A DNA stretch of 64,000 bases, taken from positions 36,100 through 100,099 of the forward strand of contig DF240840.1 of assembly GCA_000507305.1 (NCBI GenBank). Direction: 5' to 3'. The notes beneath the pieces are model-generated. The model was not told the origin of the DNA. It saw only the letters and a list, made by a program, of their open reading frames with translations, and made no database searches. Below are positions 21,538 to 34,400 of this stretch, piece after piece. The stretch is from Breviolum minutum Mf 1.05b.01. Lineage: Eukaryota > Sar > Dinophyceae > Suessiales > Symbiodiniaceae. The position numbers and the translations under genes are program-made. Positions within the stretch are counted from its first letter, which is position 1, and each line of letters begins with the position of its first letter.

Positions 21538-24500
21538 CTGTCAAAAATTTAAGGCAAGGCCTACGCTTTGCCAAGTCTATCAATAGAACTGATACCTCTC
21601 CTCCACCTCCGGATCCAAAAAACCTATTGTAGCAAAAAGGCTTCAATTGCAGAGGAAGAAGGACTCCTTTCAAATTGATGTATCTTCAACATTTCAAACT
21701 ATCCAAATGTAATACGACGTCAACATCCCTTTTTTTTAAAACAAAGCCTTTTCAACCACTGTTTTATGCATTTCTGACTTTGTATCATGGGAAAAACCCA
21801 ACAAAAACAAACACGTCAAGCTTTCTCCCAAGGCAAGCTACAAGTCGGTTGATCCCCGGGACCATCCCTTCGATGATCTGAATGCAGGTACTCATCGGAT
21901 CGACTCCTGGATACCACCAAACGAAGGTGCAGAACTGTTTAAAACCCCCGAAAATTGACACGGAACCCAAAAATGGAAGTTTGGTTCATTGGTTCAGATG
22001 ATTTTCCGGATGTCAAGGATGTGTGATTTTGAGGTGAACCTGTTGTTAATCTTCGCGTACGAAACAAATCAAGGGGTAACCTTGTTGGTGTTTCCTGCCA
22101 GGATAACAGCAGGAAAAAGGAGCTTTCCCACCTGGGGAATATATTTACAATACAGTAACTTTACCTTTTTTTTCCAGCAAAGGTCCACACAAAAAACCCA
22201 ATGATTCATACCTTTTTGAAAGCAAAAACATCCAGAAAAACTTCCAATCAGCACATATCAAAGCTTGCGATCTCAAAGCTTAGCCAAACATCGTGACCAT
22301 CAAAATATCGGTCAACATTGCAGAGTGAGAACATGGCCCTTAAGAAAAATAGATCATAATTTCATATTCTCCGCGCCATCCCAAGGTCCATAAAAAATCA
22401 ACCAACCGCCCATGCAACCCCGGTTTTATCACGCCTTTATCACTCAAGTCGGGACCATGTGAGGGAACAAATTCCAGGTGCTCTGCCGAAAACAGGGTCT
22501 CTAAAGTCCCGTGTTTTTCGTGGTTTCCTTGTGAGAACTTACATGGTCTACAATTTGTGCCACAAATTCTTCATCATCCAAATGGACTTTAAAAAGTTAA
22601 GGAACCATTATAATACCCTGTGCAAATTTGTTTTGATGATAGCATTGTGAGTGAAACACTTTTAGTCCAGTGATAATTGTTGAAATCAGATGTTTTTCTA
22701 GCCGCGGCGCTCGAGTTTCAAACGGTTGGCAAACAGGAATGATTTTTCAGTCAGATCTCTAGTTTTTTACCGTACCCCTTTTCTCGTACCGCAATTCAGG
22801 ATTCACATTTGAGTCCAGCGCCTTCTGAATTTCAAAAACCAAAATGCAGACTCTGCCATTCTCACATCAAACAAAATGTGGATATCTCAAAATTAGAACC
22901 TGCAAAAATCCCGTGTCACACACATCTGTTGGATGGCGGCAACATAATTGGCACATTTGAAGCTCAAAATATCTTCCCTTGATGAGTTGCGCGACGACAT
23001 TAAATCAACACTTGGCCCAGGTTTTTCCAAAACAAGGCAGTCCCTTACACCCCAACAAAGGGGAAGAAAATTGACTATGACATTTAGATGTGGGTGAAAG
23101 GTCCACAAAACCCCACCCCTCAGCCGTAACATCTTTTTTGTTGGGCAACCACTCTGCAGCAGTGCTCGTTCTCACAATTGTGGCAAGAAATCGAATAGGG
23201 ATTCACTGAATAAATCCCTTTGGCCATAAAGGCCACGAGAGTCGGTAGCGATCGATCCATTTTTTTGTATCACGGCGGAGTCTCGACTTCACACAAAAAC
23301 ACTTGGATGAAGTAAGTAAATCATTGGATTTATTGGACTTTCAGATGTTTCCATGGGAAATTTGATGATTCTACGTACTTCAAGCTGAACTACACAATCG
23401 CAGAGAAAAAAACAACCCTTTGGCCGTGAAACGCCTCATTCAGCATACGCCAAGCTGTGTATACGCAGATGCTTTCGAATTAGCATGCATGCACTATGGA
23501 TACTATGGACATCATGCCATCACTATGGACATAGAAAACTTCGGTCCCCGAAGTTACCACGCTGGAAATCCGTTTGACATCAAGTCGTTGCTGTTTGCTG
23601 TGCCACCAACGGACCCACGTCGGAAGAGCATATATCCATGGGGAGTTTCACCGAAACAGTGGAACGATTATGGCCAAATTCATCACCAAAGGGAGAAAAC
23701 GTTTAATCATGGTTAATCTACTTCATGCAAAGAAGTTTCATTTCATTGGAACACCCTTAGGGATGTTGCTGACATTTTGTTGGAGAATACTTGGTGCCTT
23801 CGTGTCATAATGATGATCAATCATTGGGATTCAGAAAACAGACCTTACGGAGAGCTGAATAGCTGTGTCACCATCCGTACAAAAATCTTCCATCATGATC
23901 TTTGAAGTAGTTGCAGGTCAAGTGAGCCACGAAAAAAAAAAAACTCTTACTTTCCATCATACTGGTTGGTTAGTAGGGACGGCCCGATGGCTGATTATAA
24001 TTCCCACATAACTGAGTAGTATAATCCCAAATATATATATATATACATCCTAAACAACAAGGCTTTTTTTCATTGCTTAAATGTCCAATTTCTCTGCCAG
24101 AATTTTTTGGAACCCCTCCATTGACTACGCTCCAACCAACCGAATCCGCCCGTGCACAGGGTTTGACCTGCAACTAGCTTGCAGCGGCAAGCTGAAACGG
24201 TTTCCAGGCGTGAGAATCTCCCGGGAGACCAGTCAAGAACACGTTGGGGTCATCGGCGTGTTTTTTTTTGTTTTTAGGAACTTTTCACCATGGAAAAATA
24301 TCTTCTGGCGATTCAGAAGCTCTTTCACTGTTGGATCCAAAGGTCACCATTGCGGTCACGGTGGTGGCTTTTTCGACAAAGCGGACAGCCGAAAACCAAT
24401 GAACCCAACAACATAAACTGCGCTGGCGCATCTGCAGCTGGCGAAGCGTCGTTGGCTTTCGCTCAGATCGCATCCTACGTGTTCAACATGGGTGAAGCTG

Positions 24501-24955
24501 ATCTTCCCGTTAACACCGTAAAGTACAAAGCAGCATATCGTAGCAGCTCCTACCCAATGAATATATCACATCACAAATTCCAACTTAATACCAGGATATC
24601 ATGACCTTCAATACCAAATTTGTTTTCCCCTAGGAATTTGAAGCACCAAACCTGGGTCCATCTTCCCCTGAGGCCTGTAACGCATTCCTCCGTTCTGTCC
24701 AAAGCATTCAGCCTTCCAGTGCAATTCATCATTTCTAATCCACACTTTTGTGTTTGTTTGTCTCTGCATAATGTATACATGTGTAAAAATATATACATCT
24801 ATTTATATAAAGACAGATATACATCCGTGTAATATCCATAGAGGCATGTATGTATAGTATATCCATCTTGACCGTTAGACAAAAGAAATGCTGTTACATT
24901 TTTCCTGTCCCCGCAAAACTCCTATCTTTTTTCACAACTGGCGATGGTTCCATCA
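21538..24955. other. no settled gene; possible 5' exons of the RRM gene
   Basis: Minus-strand pieces that could be exons: about 21860-21935 (frame with PMSTCIQIIEGMVPGINRL or an alternative with RSDEYLHSDHRRDGPGDQP) and about 22915-23010 (SVDLMSSRNSSREDILSFK, ending before TTTGCAG). Either could belong to the missing 5' part of the RRM gene. A plus-strand frame at 23420-23716 (with SYHAGNPFDIKSLLFAVPP) has no family motif. An AT run is at 24034-24047. The part above about 24300 is the 3' flank, or further exons, of the cyclin gene. Confidence 0.35.
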
Positions 24956-27278
24956 CCATGGCGTTTCTCAAGGGGCAGCAGTTTTTTAAGGAACCAGTTT
25001 TCAGCCCAGCGACGAAGCACATGGCGCACTGTTTCACAGTACAAAGCATAATCCTCTTCCTCGGTACGGCGAACATGGAGGAGGTTTTTTTTTGACCCCC
25101 CATGTGAACTTTTCTGCGGACCGTTAATTTTTTTGTTAAAGGAAACTTATGAAGACAATTTTGTTGGCTGGTTAAACCACCTATGTGTAAAAAACATCTA
25201 AAAAACAAACTGTCGCATTTGGAAAACCTTGCCCTACCTAGAAAAACTGACACCTCTTTTTGTTGTGTTCAAAGTTCACAGCTGTTCCACTGTCAATATC
25301 ATCAGGTTTCAACATTGGATCCAAGGGGCTGAAATTGACAACTTCCATCCCAACAAGGAGATGAAGTGAGCCTGCCCAAGACAGGGGTGAGAAGTTTCAG
25401 ACCTTTTTGGGGATGGATGAAGATTTTGACTCAGTCAAAATTACCAGTTCCAAAGATAGATACCATAGATTTCCAGTTCCCCAATACATCAATCAACCAG
25501 ATTCTGATATTTTTGTGTGGGTCAAACGAGGCACAACCAACTATATACAGCGACTCATGAGGTAACCGTGGCGGTTGCGTCACCTCCAGCTTGTTCATTT
25601 CCTTCAATGACAAGCCACACACTGCGGCATAATAAGCCTCAGCATTGGGAAAAAGCGGCTCCAGATCAAAAAAATACTAGCAAAAGATACGTGTGCAACC
25701 CTTGAAACACCATTGGTGTTTTTTCCCTATTCTCTCCGCTCAGTGAAGACATCAAAAAAAAAAAATCAGCGGAAGACCCTGGAGATCTGGGCATAGCTTC
25801 AAGAGTAATTAGTAATCATTTCAGACATGATTTTGGTTCCCCCAAAGTATAAAGACCCAACTAAAATCAGGTACCTTTGAAGTATCCAACATCTCAAATC
25901 AAACAATGAAACAACCGCACGAGCTGCTCATGTGCTAAAAAAAAAAATAGCACAGTGTCTGAGGAGCCCTGGCATTTTTGTAGTAAATATCATCAAGAAA
26001 CTTTGCTGCAACAACCTGCAGCTCAGTTGAGTTCTGTGGCTGCACGTGGAAAGCCAAGAAAACAAGCGCGCAGAAGTCGCACAACGTAGCGCAAAAGAAA
26101 CCCCCTTTCAATTTCCTATCCCAAGCCCATGGAGTTCGACTTTTTTTTTCAAGACTTTTAGATCCATACAAACAAAATATTACCAGAAATGACAACGACG
26201 AAAAAAACATCAGAATACCAAGTAACTGTTGCAGCTGCAAGCAAACGGTGGATCGTCAATGGATTCAGGTCGATAGCTTGCTTGCTGACCTCAGCCATCA
26301 TTGCCATCCATACGTCAGTGCCGTTCCAGGGAATGTTGCTGTATAAGAAAACATGGAAAATTTCATGGTCAAACATTCCATCCATTTTAGGCTTCCCAAA
26401 CTAAACGGTCCAAGTACACCAGAGCAGCAACATGCACTGACTCGCCTCGGCATTGTTTGTTGCGTTGTTTTTTTAATCAAATTGTTTGTTGCTTGGCTTG
26501 TCTCGTATTGTGTTTTCTGGGGTGTTTTGTTTGCTTGGGGCTGACGTTTATGAACACAATAGTATTGTAAACATGGCACCTGACGCCTGAACATAGTTTG
26601 AAAAACAGGGCTTCGAGGGAATAATTTATTTCACACGGAATGTGAAAATGAAACAGAATTGTTGCCGCGTGCTTACAAAAATTGCTTTGACAAGTGAAAA
26701 CCATAACTTAACACAGTAGCATTTTCCGGTTCCCATGTCGCAGCACCGAACTGTATACATACAATACACGCAAGCATCATGATCACATGATCATACATTT
26801 CTCCTAAGTATTCCTAAGTGGTATTCTTCAGTTCTGTTAAGTGTATGCTACACAGTAATATGATTTGATATCAGAAATCTATACCAAATCTTCCCAATTT
26901 TTCCCGAATCCCTATAAAATCGGAGGGGCTTCCTCCCAATAGAAGCCCCGCCATTGCAATCTAAGCTGCTGCAAGCAAAATATTTATCGATGCGCTCCAG
27001 GTAGTTTCGAACTGAAATCTTAGGTTGAACCTGCAAATCCAATGGACGACCACGACAAATCCAATGACCAGCTCCTCCCTGCGGTCCAGTGCTGGACCCT
27101 CGAATTCCCCCACCTGCGATGTGAAGCGAGTGACCTTCACCTGAATTTTTGAACCCTCCAAGTTGTACCCCACCAAATTCAACCCTCCAGCAGACGATTC
27201 CCAGTAACTCAGTAGCTGGTAAGCTATCCCCACCTGTGTAGGTGACACGCTCAACAGCGCCATGTAAATCTCAGACAT
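24956..27278 (-). CDS. PHO80-like (P/U-type) cyclin
   Basis: Exons read from sequence with consistent phase: 27234-27278 (ATG at 27278), 27114-27140, about 26967-27030, 26546-26586, 26227-26289, 25974-26015, 25584-25637, 25330-25371 and about 24956-25059. Joined, they give a single cyclin fold of about 150 residues in the order expected for PHO80/cyclin-U proteins: VTRFTSQ, PKISVRNYLERIDKYFACSS, CHVYNTIVFIN, LNPLTIHRLLAAAT, VVAAKFLDDIYYKNAYYA, GLSLKEMNKLE, HFISLLGWKLSIS, EEDYALYCETVRHVL. These cyclins bind PHO85/CDK5-type kinases and link phosphate status or the cell cycle to kinase activity; the partner here is unknown. Donors include GC (25974, 25330, about 26967). The C-terminus beyond KKLLPLEKRHG is not resolved, and an upstream non-coding or coding exon cannot be excluded. 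Confidence 0.82.
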
Positions 27279-28432
27279 GGCTCCGCAGAGGCCTCAAAAC
27301 AATGCAGGATTTTTTTTCCCAAAGCTTTGCCCATCCAAAGGTCTACCTTTACGCCCAAACTGAGCTGCACACTGAGCTCTTGCTTGGGTGCCACCTAAGA
27401 AATTGAATTCCCTTGACTCATCACGAAACTGTGCAGCTAAAAAACTTCGACAAAATCAACAGTTTTTCACTGGGATTCAAACATGATATTGATAGTGTTG
27501 GTACTGGTTGTGATGATAATTTGGCTGCACCATCACCCAATCAGACCAGTCGTCCTTGTTGTACCTGCCAGCTGTACCCAACTGACTCAAAACTGTCTGA
27601 GCTGTGACAGCTTTGTTGGAGCACCCCTGGTTGAAGTAATCAAAGCGCTGGCCTTGGAGTCCCAACCAATGGATAAACAGTTGGACCATTGGGGGGCTGT
27701 AAAAAATCCCAAGGGGGAGGAAAATGATCAGCATTCAGCATGTCTGACTTCACCCAGAAACATGGCAATTTTATCACTGGATTTCTCTAATTGCTGAGGT
27801 TTGCGCCCACTACGCCGACCATACCTGGACTCGGTCATACATTTTTGGATGCGACAATTTCGCTGTCAAAACCGAGCCAACCAGATGTGCAACCCTGCCT
27901 CGAGAATGGAAGTCACAAGAAGCAAAGCTAGGCAGTTCGAGTGACAAGGCCGGCTGCGAGTGGACATGCTTCATATAGTTAAGTCAAATCAGTAGCAGCT
28001 GACTCATTGAAGTTGTAGTAATTGATGTCTCATACCACATGCAGCCTATAGTTCACAAGCCTTGATGCTTGAACTTAAGCAAGAATGTGTCAATGGTGGG
28101 CTTACGTTCATCGCAACGGTGGCTTTTTCCCGCGGTGTGTGCAGGGCAGGTTCAACACGAGCCTGGCCAATGTACAAACTGCAACACTTCGACGTTCACG
28201 GACCGTCTCTGCGACTGTCCGAAGTTAGACCCCGCGAGATTTTGCCAAGAGTCAACTAAGACCCAACCAGAGCAGTGAGCTATCAAATCAATGACAAAAA
28301 GCTACTGCAACCGGCTTGGCTCAGGAGTTGAAACGAATTCGCTTGGAAGCTATCGGATTTGGCAGGCCAACCGTCTGCTCCCAGCTGCCAAGGAAGCTTT
28401 TTTAAAAAAAGAATCAAGTTATGGAACTCACC
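27279..28432. other. intergenic; weak candidate exons
   Basis: Between the cyclin start and the end of copy D. A minus-strand piece at about 27570-27690 (QRFDYFNQGCSNKAVTAQTV, after a TTTACAG acceptor) and a plus-strand Cys-rich piece at about 28130-28278 (with CTNCNTSTFTDRLCDCPK) look mildly coding. Neither has partners or a family. Confidence 0.35.
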
Positions 28433-31400
28433 TCAGGGTGTGGCCGGTTCACTACTCAGACTTCCACCCGACATGGTGAAGAGGTGGCAATAGAAGACAA
28501 AGCTAACATAGACCATGGCGATGAAGATGGTGAAGATGTAGCCCATGTGTGTGGCCTTGCTGTGGTACTTCTTGGGAATTTCCAAAGCTGGGGCTGGCAC
28601 AACCTTCTGCCATCCCAAGCACATGTGTGTGCTGAAGATGATAACAGCTGCCAGGTAGAAGAGACACCAGCCAAGAGACTGAAAGACTTCAAACTCCATT
28701 CTGTAGATGTCTCGCACGTACACGGCCTCGCAGCCTGGATCATCCACCCAAAAGAGGTTCAACCGCAACTGCAGCAGGGTCTTCAAGTTCAGCAGGTATG
28801 GAGGTGGACAGAGCTTGTATGGCTCAGTGGCACCAAAGCGGAACCTGAGCAACAGAGAATAACATCAAGGAAACAAGCATTTGCAGCAAAGCAGCTTTGA
28901 AAAACGTACCAGTACAAACATCACAATGCGTGCAGTCGTTGCTGTTGTTAGATTTCAGGCACTCAGTACAAATGGCAATATGATTTGACTTCTCCCTTTA
29001 CCGTTTTCTCTAACTCATCGGACAAGAGGCTGGAACAAGTGGATCATCATGAATGTCAGCAAGGTGACACCTGAGAATGCCAGATTCAACTTGCCCGAAG
29101 CCACTGAATAGCTCATGCTAATGTCCCATGTTCGCTTGAGTGCCACCACGACGTGCAACACTGCGGCCAACAGAATGTATTCTTCCACAATGTTGGCTTG
29201 CAAACCGAACCCAGTCCAGTACAGCCTCACATAGAAGTATCCATAGCCGTTGAAGTCATCTGGCCCCAGGAAGACGTGCAAGTTTCCCACGGCGTGGATG
29301 ATGATGAAGACGAAGAGGAACATAGCTGATCGAGTCAGTCCAACACGGTCACCATTGAATGTCACGTTCTTCTGCGGAACAATGGTGAAAAGAATCTCTT
29401 TCAGGAAACCCAGGACCATGTAGAAGACAGCTCCCCACCAGCCTGGAATCTTGCCCTCTCCCTTCATGCGCAGTTCTCGGTTCTTCTCAGCTCGCGACCA
29501 ATCCTTTCCCTGCATGCACAGGTGTGACATGGTGTTGCAAACAGAAGATCAAGATACATATGTCAAGATTCAAGATGTTTTCGTTTCTGCTCCAATATTA
29601 GCCCTGCCTCGTGGCCACCTTTGGCCAGTAAAGGTGCAGCTAAACCTCCACTAGCAGCTGGGGCCGCAGAAGGGGCACCGCTGCCCACCTTGCCAATCAC
29701 AGAGTCTGGGGCATACTTGCCGATCACGTCGGGTGGATGGATCCTCAGAAAGGAAAGAGACTTGGCGTCATGGCAAACACTTCAAAAAAAACACATCGAA
29801 GTCTACTCCATTTTCAGTGCTTGCTGACTGTGTGAAGACTCAATTTCTTCGTTTGCAAGGCATATCCAAAGTAAGGAAACGACATGTTGAACTCTTCTGT
29901 CGCATCTTTTCCTTAGATCTCGGTAGAGCATGGGGTCTGGGCATCTCTTTAGTCCCCTCCAAAGTGTTGGATGTCGCTGTGTCTAGCTCCGTAGCGTGAG
30001 CCTGATTTTGGAGTTGCCCCTTCTTTAAACATCAGCAAGGAAACTGGTCCGATAAAACAACGCAACTGTGTCTGAGAACTATATATTTCAAGCTGGGTTC
30101 AACTGTAAGTTGAAAGCCGGAGCACCTCCACCATGCAATTTAGAAAACTCAAACCCATAGTAGTTGCTGGCCAGTATCCAGCAAAGGTCAAGATGGCCAA
30201 CTCACCTCCAGGATGCTCTGAGAGGAAACTGGTCACATTCAAGACCTGCCGATAACAGACTTGCTTCGACACAATTAAACAAATCAAATGAAACGATATC
30301 AAGCAATCTGTTTGAGTTTTTTGGGATCGTGTTTCTTTGCTGAAATACTTCGGGACATACCGATGTACAAAACCCATTCTGGACCCTGTGCCTGGCCATC
30401 AACCACAACCTTGGCCAATTCTTGAGAGTCATGGCAATGCAAAAAAAACGAGATCATCAAAAAATCAAAACCTACAAAGTTTGAACATCTTCATTCAAGA
30501 TTCAAGAACTCTGATTCAAGATTGCCAAATGAAGGCACCAAGGAACCCAGCAGTCGCTCTTGCTATTGTGCTTGGCCACCTCTGCCATAGAAATGCCACC
30601 GCCGCCACCACCAGCAGCTGGTGCACCACCTGCCACTGCACCTCCACCTCCACCACCAATCATGCCGATCACGGAGTCAGGAGCATACTTGCCAATGACA
30701 TCTGGAGGATGGATCCTTTGAGAATTCAACGAAAGAAGAAACCCAAGGAAAGCTGCTAACAGGGGCGGCGAGAAAAGTGCCACTGATTATGCAACGTCTA
30801 CAAACTGTGTCAATGTGGCCAAGGCTCATGTTGAACTCCTCAGTGGCATCCTTGCCAGCAAAAGTCAAAATAGCCAATTCACCACCTGGATGTTCTCCAA
30901 GGAAAGAGGTCACATCAAGCACCTGTCCATCAACAACAACCCAGCAATCAGTCTTGCTGTTGTGCTTGGCCACATCAGCCATGCTAATGCCTCCACCACC
31001 GCCTGCAGCCGGTGCAGCAGCAGCACCACCAGCGCCAGCAGCTGGTACTGTTGCTGAGTTCATCTTGTCTTCGTATGAACCACCTGCCAACTTGGAGCTT
31101 TCAACTGCTCCTGTCAGGCCTCCTCCAGACACTTCACGGAGGTCCACCTCCTTAAAGTCAGCACCCAACATGTACTTAGCAGCTGCTCTGCCAGCAACAC
31201 GGCCAAAAACCACGCAGTCCAAGAGCGAGTTGCCACCCAAACGGTTGTTGCCATGGACTCCTCCTGCAACCTCTCCTGCTGCGTACAAACCAGGAATGGC
31301 CTGATTGTTGGCACCAATGCAAGCTGAATCTGTGTCAATCAACAAGCCACCCATGCAGTAGTGGATCACAGGCGTGATGATCGCAACATAAAATGGCTCA

Positions 31401-34400
31401 CTCTTCACAGCGGAACCAGGAATGATGTTNTGAGTTGCCACCCAAGCGGTTGTTGCCGTGGACTCCTCCTGCAACCTCTCCTGCTGCGTACAAACCAGGA
31501 ATGGCCTGATTGTTGGCACCAATGCAAGCTGAATCTGTGTCAATCAACAAGCCACCCATGCAGTAGTGGATCACAGGCGTGATGATCGCAACATAAAATG
31601 GCTCACTCTTCACAGCGGAACCAGGAATGATGTTGTGGTAGAACTTCTTGCCGCTTCCAGTCTTGCCACTTGCCTCATCCCAAGACTTTCCTGATGGATA
31701 GGCAGGCCAAGAGCCACCATCTGGATCTTTCTCCGTCTTCTTGGCAGCCTGGTAGTGTTCCTCGTGCACCTGCTCAATCACCGAAAGTGCCACTCCCATA
31801 TCCTTGGCGAGGTCCTCGCCGGTGGCATAGTACTTCATGACCTCGTAGGCAGGCAACACTGCGAAACTTAACGCATCCGTAACAGCAAACAAAGCCCTCC
31901 CTCTGAGAAGATCACCCCACGTCCGGTGTAGTGCCTCATCCCACCAGAAAGGCATGTGGACATGACGACACCCAACGTTCTGAATTCAAAAAATCACATA
32001 GAAATCCAACCAATCCGGGGACGCTGAATTTGGCACACCCTCGAAGGACTCGCAGAAGTTATTCCATCTACTGAAACCCTCCTCTTCATCTACTAGTTAC
32101 TAGCTATTGGGTCCCAGGTTTTTTGAGACAATATTGAAGGATATGTGTCAAAACTTAGGTAATCCCAACACTCCCACCAGAAATGGTGGATTTTAACAAC
32201 AAACCCAATGAATTTCATGAATTTGGGAGGTCTATCATTTGACACCAAACACCAATGGTGTCCACCAAGCCCCACAGAGGAACCGGGCTTGCAATGCCAA
32301 ATGATTTCATCAGAGGCTGCACGGTTCAAGCAAAGCCTGGATCAAAAGTGCGGAGACTGACCGATGATTAAAGTGATGAGGATATGGGTGTTTCCGAAAA
32401 GGGCGCGAGGTTAATTTTGGAATTCTTTTTGTTTTTTTTTGGAATTTTTTTCGTTTTTTGGGTTTCCCATGTGGTTTCCTTCTTTTTTTGGTATTTTCCT
32501 TTCATTTTGCTAGATTTTCCTGTGAATTCTGACGTTTTCTTCACCTTTGTCCTCTTTTTCCTTGCAGTTCCATGTGTTTCCTNNNNNNNNNNNNNNNNNN
32601 NNNNNNNNNNNNNNNNNNNNNNNNNNNNNNNNNNNNNNNNNNNNNNNNNNNNNNNNNNNNNNNNNNNNNNNNNNNNNNNNNNNNNNNNNNNNNNNNNNNN
32701 NNNNNNNNNNNNNNNNNNNNNNNNNNNNNNNNNNNNNNNNNNNNNNNNNNNNNNNNNNNNNNNNNNNNNNNNNNNNNNNNNNNNNNNNNNNNNNNNNNNN
32801 NNNNNNNNNNNNNNNNNNNNNNNNNNNNNNNNNNNNNNNNNNNNNNNNNNNNNNNNNNNNNNNNNNNNNNNNNNNNNNNNNNNNNNNNNNNNNNNNNNNN
32901 NNNNNNNNNNNNNNNNNNNNNNNNNNNNNNNNNNNNNNNNNNNNNNNNNNNNNNNNNNNNNNNNNNNNNNNNNNNNNNNNNNNNNNNNNNNNNNNNNNNN
33001 NNNNNNNNNNNNNNNNNNNNNNNNNNNNNNNNNNNNNNNNNNNNNNNNNNNNNNNNNNNNNNNNNNNNNNNNNNNNNNNNNNNNNNNNNNNNNNNNNNNN
33101 NNNNNNNNNNNNNNNNNNNNNNNNNNNNNNNNNNNNNNNNNNNNNNNNNNNNNNNNNNNNNNNNNNNNNNNNNNNNNNNNNNNNNNNNNNNNNNNNNNNN
33201 NNNNNNNNNNNNNNNNNNNNNNNNNNNNNNNNNNNNNNNNNNNNNNNNNNNNNNNNNNNNNNNNNNNNNNNNNNNNNNNNNNNNNNNNNNNNNNNNNNNN
33301 NNNNNNNNNNNNNNNNNNNNNNNNNNNNNNNNNNNNNNNNNNNNNNNNNNNNNNNNNNNNNNNNNNNNNNNNNNNNNNNNNNNNNNNNNNNNNNNNNNNN
33401 NNNNNNNNNNNNNNNNNNNNNNNNNNNNNNNNNNNNNNNNNNNNNNNNNNNNNNNNNNNNNNNNNNNNNNNNNNNNNNNNNNNNNNNNNNNNNNNNNNNN
33501 NNNNNNNNNNNNNNNNNNNNNNNNNNNNNNNNNNNNNNNNNNNNNNNNNNNNNNNNNNNNNNNNNNNAACAACCACAACCACAACCACAACCACCCATAA
33601 GCCAACAAAGGCCAAAAAGGAAGCCAACAGAAGCAAAAAGCCAAAAGCCAAAAACCAACAAAAGCCCAAAGCCAGAAGCCAACAGAAGCAAAAAGCCAAA
33701 AGCCAACAAAAAGCCAACAGAAGCCAAAAGCCAAAAGACCAGCAGAGGCCAAAGGCCAAAAGCCAACAGAAGCCAAAAGCCAAAAGCCAAGAGAGGCCAA
33801 AAGCCAAAAGCCGACAGAAGCCAAAAGCCAAAAAACCAAAAAGCCAAAAGCCAAAAAGCCAAAAGCCAAAAAACCAAAAGCCCAAGGCCAGAAAAACAAA
33901 AAAAATACCAAAAAAAACAAAAAGAATTCCAAAAAAAATACCCCCTCCTTCCGAAAATAGTGGTACCCCCAAATCATCCATTTCAATAGGGTTTTCCATT
34001 ATAAACCATCCATTTTGGGGTATCCATATTTTTGGAAACACCCATATCATGAACTTTAAATGGAAAAAAAATGACGTGATTTTGCTGACCACGTCCTTGA
34101 GATCTTAAACAATCATTGTTTTTCAATCTCCCCGAACGATTTCGGAATGAACGGCTCAAGATGTGTGACAAGTCAATAAAATACTAAGTTTCACCCAACT
34201 GAACCCACCCATCCAGTCCTGAATGGTGGCTTGCTCTTCCACATCTCACCGGTCACATAGTCTCGACCTGGTCGAGTTGCGCGCCAGGTAGGCTATGCCG
34301 TGACCATTACACCTTCACCATCGTCATGGGGAACGAAACGATGAGATTCAACTCAAGCGACTTGAAATATTTCAAGTAACCAAAACCGTGGGGGATTTTT

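Larger units (their letters stand above)
32381..34048. mobile_element. terminal-inverted-repeat element in an intron of copy D
   Basis: The ends are a 20 bp inverted pair with one mismatch: GATATGGGTGTTTCCGAAAA at 32381-32400 and the complement of GATATGGGTGTTTCCAAAAA at 34029-34048. Inside, the T-rich left flank (32418-32480) and the A-rich right flank (33895-33945) are also roughly complementary (both contain GGAATTCTTTTTGTTT-like sequence). The core is a 985-base gap and a minisatellite. The right end contains a relative of the MITE at 6395-6497. Copies A-C lack it at this intron. No transposase frame is visible; any would be in the gap. Confidence 0.65.

Noticed and set aside
23420..23716. 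Plus-strand frame of 98 codons
   Set aside because: Opposite to all supported genes, no motif and no splice partners.
33601..33890. Regularly spaced short repeats resembling a CRISPR array
   Set aside because: Unit and spacing are irregular, no unique spacers exist, and the genome is eukaryotic; it is a minisatellite.
32368..34108. Very long reading frames (up to 574 codons) on both strands
   Set aside because: They run through 985 Ns and low-complexity minisatellite; no real coding sequence is involved.
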